Assembly (NCBI GenBank): GCA_046714215.1
Contig: JBKKBM010000200.1
Location: 1 to 11,201 of the forward strand
Length of the DNA stretch: 11,201 nucleotides
Direction of reading: 5' to 3'
Source of the DNA: DATLCI01 sp046714215
GTDB taxonomy: Bacteria; Acidobacteriota; Terriglobia; Terriglobales; Acidobacteriaceae
The position numbers and the translations under genes were made by a program. Every line of letters starts with the position of its first letter. Positions within the stretch are counted from its first letter, which is position 1. Shown here piece by piece: positions 7,205 to 11,201 of the stretch. The notes beneath the pieces were generated by a model. The model was not told where the DNA came from. It was given only the letters and a program-made list of their open reading frames with translations, and did not search any database.

Positions 7205-7316
7205 TGCGATTTCCTGGAGCCACGACCCATGTAGCAAGGCCTACTTCCTCAATGGAAGCAATGGACCCAATAAAGCGACGTAATTCGACGAACAATGAAG
7301 CAAGGCAAATGAAGAA

Positions 7317-8018
7317 ATGAATCCATCGTTTCTCATATCGTTCTCCGGCCTCGATGGGTCGGGCAAGAGCACGCAGATCGCGGCGCTACAGGAGGAGCTT
7401 GCGGCGAGGGGACTACGCGCGCTGACGCTCGCCTTCTGGGACGACGTGGTGGTGGGGACGAAGTGGCGCGAGGGCTTCGTCCACAAAGTCTACAAGAGCG
7501 AAAAGGGCGTGGGCGTGCCGGGCAGGCCGGTAGAGCGGCGCGATAAGAACGTCCGAAAGTGGTATCTCACGCTGGCGCGGCACCTGCTGTACGCGTTGGA
7601 CGCCGTGAACCTGGGACTGGTGATCGCGCGGGTGCGCCGTACGAGCGGGGCCGACGTGATAATTATGGACCGCTACATCTACGACGAGCTGGCCAACCTA
7701 TCGTTGTCGAATCCACTAACGAAGCTGTTCGTGCGGGTGGTGCATGCGCTGGCGCCGCGCCCGGACATCGCATATTTGCTGGATGTGGATGTGGAGGCGG
7801 CGCGGGCGCGCAAGCCGGAGTATCCCGCCGACTTTATGCGGACGTGCCGGACCGCTTATTTTGAACTGGACCGCATGCTGGGCACGATGACGATCATCCC
7901 GCCCCTGCGGCTGACGGAAGCGACTGCGGAAGTCATAGGAGTGGCGCGGGGCAAGATGCAGAGCGAAGGCGCGCTGCGGCGTGACTCAGTCCGCTTTGCG
8001 GATGTATCCGGAAAATAG
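7317..8018 (+). CDS. Thymidylate-kinase-like P-loop protein
   Basis: A 233-residue protein whose N-terminus gives a textbook Walker A, GLDGSGKST (11-19), after a hydrophobic first strand. D118-R119-Y120 in VIIMDRYIYDELANLSL corresponds to the DR(Y/F) motif of dTMP kinases, and IAYLLDVDVEAARARKPEYP (151-170) matches the strand before the LID with its Arg residues. Canonical dTMP kinases follow DRY with a Ser-rich S-x-AYQ segment that binds the thymine base; here it is DELANLSL, so the base specificity is unlikely to be standard. Insert VGVPGRPVERRDKNVRKW (65-82) is also unlike housekeeping enzymes. It may phosphorylate another nucleotide or a small molecule. The ATG at 7317 has only a weak upstream purine run. 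The 3' end overlaps the convergent sensor gene by 33 bp. Confidence 0.7.
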   Translation: MNPSFLISFSGLDGSGKSTQIAALQEELAARGLRALTLAFWDDVVVGTKWREGFVHKVYKSEKGVGVPGRPVERRDKNVRKWYLTLARHLLYALDAVNLGLVIARVRRTSGADVIIMDRYIYDELANLSLSNPLTKLFVRVVHALAPRPDIAYLLDVDVEAARARKPEYPADFMRTCRTAYFELDRMLGTMTIIPPLRLTEATAEVIGVARGKMQSEGALRRDSVRFADVSGK

Positions 8019-8870
8019 GCGGCGTGAACCCCGGTAGAACTCACCAAAGCGGATCTGTACATTGAATTCCGTACCATCTTTGTGCACGGCGGGCAGGGTG
8101 ACGCCGTCCCAGGAGATGTTGCGCTGTCCGCTGCTGATGTAGCGGCGGATCCCTTCTTCGTGCCGCTGGCGCAGGCGTTCGGGAATGATGATGGTGAGTT
8201 TCGCGGTGATGAGTTCATCCTGCGAATAGCCGAAGAGCTTTTCCATCTCGCGGTTGGCAAAGAGGATGTTGCTGTTCTCATCGATGGTGACGATGGGCTC
8301 GATGGCCTTCTCGACCAGCACCCGATATTGCGCTTCGGCGCTGGTGAGGCCTTCGTCGGCGCGGATTCGCTCGAGGAAGAGCCCCAGTTGACCACCCACG
8401 AGACGAAAAAACTCCAGCATCTCTTCGTCGCGGGGCGCGGGCTCGGTGCGAAAGAGCTCGACCATCCCCAATACCTGATTGCCCACCCGCACGGGAAAGC
8501 CGACGGCGCTGCGCAGACCTTCCTGTAACGCGATCTGAAGGCGGGGAAAGTTGTCATCGACAGCGAGGTCCTCGATCCAGCGGGCCTGCCGCTGCTGCCA
8601 GATGCTGCCGGGCAAGCCCTGACCGATATAAAAAGTACGCATGCGGGTGATGGCTTCAAATTGCGGACACGACAACTGAGGCTGCTTCCAGGTAGCGACA
8701 TTCACCATCTGCAGGTTGTCGTAATCCACGCGCCACAGGCTGGCGAACTGCCAATCGAAGGTTTTGGTCAGCAGCCCTAAGACTTCCGGAAAGAACTGGG
8801 CAGGGGTCTCCGCCTGGCTCATGAGTCTGGCCAAGGACAGGCTGGTCTGGGCGTAGTCGCGGGTGGGCAC
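7986..8870 (-). CDS. GAF-PAS sensor protein without an output domain
   Basis: A 294-residue soluble protein. Residues about 8-168 form a GAF domain (FASLWRVDYDNLQMVNVATW, IGQGLPGSIWQQRQARWIEDL, and GLRSAVGFPVRVGNQVLGMVELF are its typical strands). A short linker helix follows, and residues 180-292 form a PAS domain (ILFANREMEKLFGYSQDEL, then RRYISSGQRNISWDGVTLPAVHKDGTEFNVQIRFGEF). The protein ends directly after the PAS strand (GYIRKAD), with no histidine kinase, GGDEF, phosphatase or DNA-binding module. It therefore probably acts by heteromeric contact with a separate kinase or signalling partner. The start is GTG at 8870 with no clear Shine-Dalgarno; Met17 (8822) is an alternative. Its last 33 bases overlap the kinase-like gene tail-to-tail. 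GAF and PAS domains bind small ligands or chromophores; no His/Cys chromophore motif can be assigned with certainty. Confidence 0.85.
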   Translation of the reverse strand: MPTRDYAQTSLSLARLMSQAETPAQFFPEVLGLLTKTFDWQFASLWRVDYDNLQMVNVATWKQPQLSCPQFEAITRMRTFYIGQGLPGSIWQQRQARWIEDLAVDDNFPRLQIALQEGLRSAVGFPVRVGNQVLGMVELFRTEPAPRDEEMLEFFRLVGGQLGLFLERIRADEGLTSAEAQYRVLVEKAIEPIVTIDENSNILFANREMEKLFGYSQDELITAKLTIIIPERLRQRHEEGIRRYISSGQRNISWDGVTLPAVHKDGTEFNVQIRFGEFYRGSRRLFSGYIRKAD

Positions 8871-8877
8871 TGAGGTG

Positions 8878-8883
8878 ATTATA
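8878..8883 (-). promoter_or_regulatory. Candidate -10 box for a possibly leaderless GAF-PAS transcript
   Basis: On the minus strand TATAAT lies seven bases before the GTG at 8870, so a transcription start would fall at or next to the start codon. This fits the missing Shine-Dalgarno. A TTGACC (8891-8896) is only seven bases upstream of the hexamer, too close for a -35, and no better -35 is seen at the usual distance. Confidence 0.35.
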
Positions 8884-8932
8884 AGGTGTGGGTCAACCGC
8901 GACCGTGAAAGCGTTGGGCTAAGGGCTTTAAC

Positions 8933-8958
8933 CACGGAGAGCACAGAGTCACACAGAG
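8933..8958. repeat. Periodic CACRGAG repeat in the intergenic region
   Basis: CACGGAG at 8933, CACAGAG at 8942 and CACAGAG at 8952 recur at 9- and 10-bp spacing, right after TTTAAC and before GAGG. The block lies in the 226-bp gap 8871-9096 between purF and the sensor gene. A-CCAC-GGAG-type strings of this sort occur as dispersed intergenic sequence in several environmental phyla (from memory). No coding role is apparent. Confidence 0.55.
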
Positions 8959-8999
8959 GAGGCCTGGTAGCGAAGATGAAATACATAGATGCTTTGCCT

Positions 9000-9070
9000 G
9001 CGCGCTTGCGGTGCGCGCGCTCCGGGGATGACAGTGGCGTGAGGGCAGGGATCTCTCGCTACGCTCGAGA
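9000..9070. repeat. Two short hairpin-forming segments downstream of purF
   Basis: GCGCGC at 9000-9005 and 9013-9018 flanks the loop TTGCGGT. Further on, TCTCG (9054-9058) pairs with CGAGA (9066-9070) around CTACGCT. Between them lies GGGGATGACAGTGGCGTGAG. The stretch resembles dispersed intergenic repeats seen near acidobacterial genes (from memory). No T-run follows the hairpins, so they are not standard intrinsic terminators, though they could stabilise the 3' end of the purF transcript, which ends just to the right of this block. The rest of 8871-9096 shows no gene. Confidence 0.45.
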
Positions 9071-9096
9071 TAAAGAAAAGCTACGAAAGAGAAAGC

Positions 9097-10527
9097 TTAG
9101 CGCGGGGCCGGAGCGGGTTTGAGGTCTTTTACGTCGACGAATTCCGTGGGATAGATGCCGGTGTAACACGCGGTGCAGTAGGTGGTCTTCACGCCCTCGC
9201 CGCAGGCTTGTTTCATGCCTGCCAGCGAAAGGTAGGCAAGCGAGTCTGCGCCTATGTACTCGCGGATCTCGTCAATAGTCTTATTGGCGCCGATGAGCTG
9301 CGATTTCTCCGGTGTGTCCACTCCATAGAAACACGGGGAGACGGTAGGTGGGCAGGAGACGCGCATGTGGACTTCCTTGGCGCCGGCGTCGCGCACCATG
9401 CGCACGATCTTCCGGCTGGTAGTGCCGCGGATGATGGAGTCGTCGATGAGGACGACGCGCTGGTCTTCAAGCAAGCTGCGCACCGGATTGAGCTTCAGCT
9501 TCACGCCGAAGTCGCGGACGCGCTGCTCCGGCTCGATGAAAGTACGCCCCACATAATGATTGCGGATAAGGCCGAAGCGGAAAGGCAAGCTGATCTCCGA
9601 CGCATAGCCCAGCGCGGCGGTGACGCCGGAATCCGGCACCGGGACGACGATGTCCGCGGCGCAAGGCGCTTCCCGGGCGAGTTGGCGGCCGAGGGCTTCC
9701 CTACTTACCTGCACCGATTGGCCAAAGATCTTGCTGTCTGGCCGCGAGAAATAGACATGCTCAAAGATGCAGGACGATTGCTTGCGCGTTTCCGCGAAAA
9801 AGCGCGAGTGAATGCCCTCCGGACCGACGACGATCATCTCGCCGGGTTTTACGTCGCGCTCGAAGCGCGCGCCGATGAGGTCGAAGGCGCAGGACTCCGA
9901 GGCGAAGACGATAGTGTCAGGGCGAGTGTTGTCGGTGGAGACAATGCGTCCCATGGAGAGCGGGCGGAAGCCGCGGGAGTCGCGCGCGGCAAAGATGCGG
10001 TCGCGCGTCATCATGACGAGGGAAAAGGCGCCTTCGAGGCGGCGCAGGGCGTCAGCAATGGCCTCAGCGAGCGTCTCTTCTTTGGACTGCGCGATGAGAT
10101 GGACCACAACCTCGGTGTCGCTGGTGGTCTGGAAGATGGAGCCGGCCTTCTCCAGGCGCGAGCGAATCTCATTGGCATTGACCAGGTTTCCGTTGTGCGC
10201 GAGGGCGATCATGCCCTTGTTGCAATCGACGCGGATGGGCTGCGCGTTGAGGAGCGCAGAGTCGCCGGTGGTGGAGTAGCGGGTGTGTCCGATAGCGAGC
10301 GAGCCGGGCAGACGGGTGAGGACTTCTTCAGTGAAGATGTCCATGACCAGGCCCATGGCTTTGTGGATGTAGACGGTGGTGCCGTTGGTGGAGGCGATGC
10401 CTGCGGATTCCTGCCCGCGATGCTGGAGCGCGTGCAGGCCGAGGTAGGCGAGGGTGGCGGCCTCAGGATTGGCGTAGATGGCCATCACGCCACACTCTTC
10501 GCGGAATTTATCGTTATCGAGGAACAT
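9097..10527 (-). CDS. purF: Amidophosphoribosyltransferase
   Basis: A 476-residue full-length enzyme that catalyses the first committed step of purine synthesis: PRPP plus glutamine to 5-phosphoribosylamine. The first 11 residues (MFLDNDKFREE) are a propeptide; cleavage exposes the catalytic nucleophile C12 in ECGVMAIYAN. The glutaminase domain contains LQHRGQESAGI (34-44), GHTRYST (80-86), and HNGNLVN (111-117). The phosphoribosyltransferase domain carries VVLIDDSIIRGTTS (358-371), the PRPP-binding loop. Cysteines at 253 (SSCIFEHVYFSRPDS), 399 (CFYGVD), 451 and 454 (CTACYTG) have almost the spacing of the four ligands in the Bacillus subtilis enzyme, so a 4Fe-4S cluster and oxygen sensitivity are expected. 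The ATG at 10527 follows AGGG with a six-base spacer. The next gene upstream on the same strand is purL, but a 112-bp gap with a relic start and a repeat lies between them. AMP/GMP feedback inhibition is known for the family. Confidence 0.97.
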   Translation of the reverse strand: MFLDNDKFREECGVMAIYANPEAATLAYLGLHALQHRGQESAGIASTNGTTVYIHKAMGLVMDIFTEEVLTRLPGSLAIGHTRYSTTGDSALLNAQPIRVDCNKGMIALAHNGNLVNANEIRSRLEKAGSIFQTTSDTEVVVHLIAQSKEETLAEAIADALRRLEGAFSLVMMTRDRIFAARDSRGFRPLSMGRIVSTDNTRPDTIVFASESCAFDLIGARFERDVKPGEMIVVGPEGIHSRFFAETRKQSSCIFEHVYFSRPDSKIFGQSVQVSREALGRQLAREAPCAADIVVPVPDSGVTAALGYASEISLPFRFGLIRNHYVGRTFIEPEQRVRDFGVKLKLNPVRSLLEDQRVVLIDDSIIRGTTSRKIVRMVRDAGAKEVHMRVSCPPTVSPCFYGVDTPEKSQLIGANKTIDEIREYIGADSLAYLSLAGMKQACGEGVKTTYCTACYTGIYPTEFVDVKDLKPAPAPR

Positions 10528-10540
10528 TTAAAACCCTGGC

Positions 10541-10570
10541 CGCAGATTAACGCGGATAAATGCTGATAAA
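10541..10570. repeat. Three tandem copies of a 10-bp unit before purF
   Basis: Consecutive 10-mers CGCAGATTAA, CGCGGATAAA and TGCTGATAAA make the pattern YGCnGATwAA with exact one-helical-turn period. The block lies on the purL side of purF, within the 77 bp that separate the intact purF start from the relic start, and abuts AT-rich sequence (10571-10591). On the minus strand it reads as TTTATC-type boxes. It could be a protein-binding array phased on one DNA face or a dispersed intergenic repeat. Confidence 0.6.
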
Positions 10571-10604
10571 AACTCAAATCTTAAAAATAGATTGCGTTCC
10601 GGGG

Positions 10605-10640
10605 CTAAGACGCGTCGCGGAATTTATCGATATCGAACAT
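10605..10640 (-). pseudogene. Relic or duplicated purF start: 11-codon ORF coupled to purL
   Basis: On the minus strand the purL stop TAA overlaps an ATG (TAATG). The short frame reads MFDIDKFRDAS and stops at TAG. Over its first 27 bases it matches the beginning of the intact purF (MFLDNDKFRE) at 25 positions with one 3-base gap; the match fades over the next codons. TAATG overlaps are a common mark of tightly coupled genes, so this was plausibly the ancestral purF start before a duplication or insertion moved the working start 113 bp downstream. It could alternatively serve as a short translated leader. Confidence 0.7.
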
Positions 10641-11201
10641 TAGCTTTTCTGAAACACTTCCGGTGCCAGGTGTTCACGGGTGTCGGCGTGAAGGGCATGC
10701 TCGAGTGCGTTGCCCCACACGGCTTTCAGTTCTGACACGGATGCGGAGATGGCCAGCTTGCCGTCCACCATTATCTCCAGTCTGTCTTTTGTCGTTTGGC
10801 TTGAATTCGTTTGACCCAGAAGTTCTGCCACCAGCCCCGATTTTACCGCCATTTGTTGGATGGTCGAGGTTTTCTTTGGGTCGCAGGAAATGAGGACGCG
10901 GGTAGCATCCTCGGCGAAGAGAGCCAAGAGCGGCGGTGCGGTTGAGCTGGACTTCAAAGAGATCTTGGCTCCAACGCCCTGCGGGAAGGCGCATTCGGCC
11001 AGCGCGACGGCGAAGCCTCCGTCAGAGCAGTCGTGGGCTGAATCAATCAGGCGCTGCGCGATAAGGTCAAGCATCAGCGCCTGCAGGGCGGCCTCCTGCT
11101 GAAGGTTGAGCGCGGGCGGCAGTCCCCAGGTGGCGCCGAGGACGTGTTTGGCGAATTCGGACGAGCCGAAGCGGAGGATGGCGTCGTTTTGATCTGCGTC
11201 C
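10640..11201 (-). CDS. purL: Phosphoribosylformylglycinamidine synthase, C-terminal part (5' partial)
   Basis: The reading frame is open to the right edge, giving 186 visible residues that form the C-terminal (AIRS-C-like) lobe of the synthetase. The enzyme converts FGAR, glutamine and ATP to FGAM, the fourth step of de novo purine synthesis. Recognisable segments are FGSSEFAKHVLG (11-22), IDSAHDCSDGGFAVALAE (52-69), LALFAEDATRVLISCDP, which follows the usual LFGED-xSR pattern, and the terminal ISASVSELKAVWGNALEHAL. The ending without a glutamine amidotransferase domain implies the small PurL type that works with separate PurQ and PurS. The gene sits immediately upstream of the relic purF start and 112 bp upstream of the working purF on the same strand, the order common in purine operons. 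The first residues lie beyond the window. Confidence 0.93.
   Translation of the reverse strand, partial: DADQNDAILRFGSSEFAKHVLGATWGLPPALNLQQEAALQALMLDLIAQRLIDSAHDCSDGGFAVALAECAFPQGVGAKISLKSSSTAPPLLALFAEDATRVLISCDPKKTSTIQQMAVKSGLVAELLGQTNSSQTTKDRLEIMVDGKLAISASVSELKAVWGNALEHALHADTREHLAPEVFQKS

Noticed and set aside
8082..8528. 148-residue plus-strand open frame
   Set aside because: Antisense to the GAF and PAS domains, which are clear on the minus strand.
9054..9070. Intrinsic terminator for purF
   Set aside because: The stem is only five base pairs and no T-run follows on the minus strand.
8886..9122. 78-residue open frame on the plus strand between the sensor gene and purF
   Set aside because: It runs through the repeat and hairpin region, enters purF antisense, and lacks a ribosome site or fold-like sequence.
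9208..10566. 452-residue open frame on the plus strand
   Set aside because: It is antisense to purF, which has complete catalytic and iron-sulfur motifs; the plus-strand product is charged and low in hydrophobic core patterns, as expected of a GC-rich shadow frame.

Overview
The window looks like chromosomal DNA of a GC-rich, free-living Gram-negative bacterium, most likely an Acidobacteriota member (Terriglobia-like). This is inferred from three things: an outer-membrane protein ending in a C-terminal Phe, a secreted Pro/Gln/Thr-rich protein with an LPNAPSA segment, and the style of the intergenic repeats. No rRNA or other taxonomic marker is present, so the assignment is tentative. There are no tRNAs, CRISPR arrays, transposases or phage genes.

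Region 1 (1-7150, plus strand) is a tightly packed surface-polysaccharide operon that enters from the left edge. In order it encodes: a TPR plus outer-membrane beta-barrel protein (partial), a GT-B glycosyltransferase, a nucleotidyltransferase-like/left-handed beta-helix protein, a small STAS-domain protein, a Wzx/MATE-like flippase, a soluble protein of unknown function with an ILEGNHRFAAA motif, and a small exported protein. Neighbouring genes overlap or lie within about 25 bp, which suggests one transcript. The inferred flow is assembly of a lipid-linked glycan by the glycosyltransferase, flipping by the Wzx-like protein, and export through the TPR/barrel protein. No polymerase (Wzy), priming transferase or chain-length regulator is visible, so the cluster must continue to the left or be completed elsewhere. 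Three of the proteins lack residues normally considered key: the sugar-nucleotide loop of the nucleotidyltransferase domain, the phospho-Ser of the STAS domain, and the first Glu of the glycosyltransferase EX7E motif.

Region 2 (7151-8870) begins with a 166-bp AT-richer gap holding a 16-bp tandem repeat and a perfect 8-bp dyad. It is followed by a thymidylate-kinase-like P-loop protein (plus strand), whose 3' end overlaps by 33 bp the 3' end of a convergent GAF-PAS sensor protein (minus strand).

Region 3 (8871-11201, minus strand) is a 226-bp repeat-bearing intergenic region followed by purine biosynthesis: purL (partial at the right edge), then purF. The purL-purF junction is unusual. The purL stop codon overlaps an ATG (TAATG) that opens an 11-codon copy of the beginning of purF. 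That copy then ends in a stop, and the intact purF starts 113 bp further on, after a stretch holding a 10-bp tandem repeat. This looks like a duplicated or displaced purF start.
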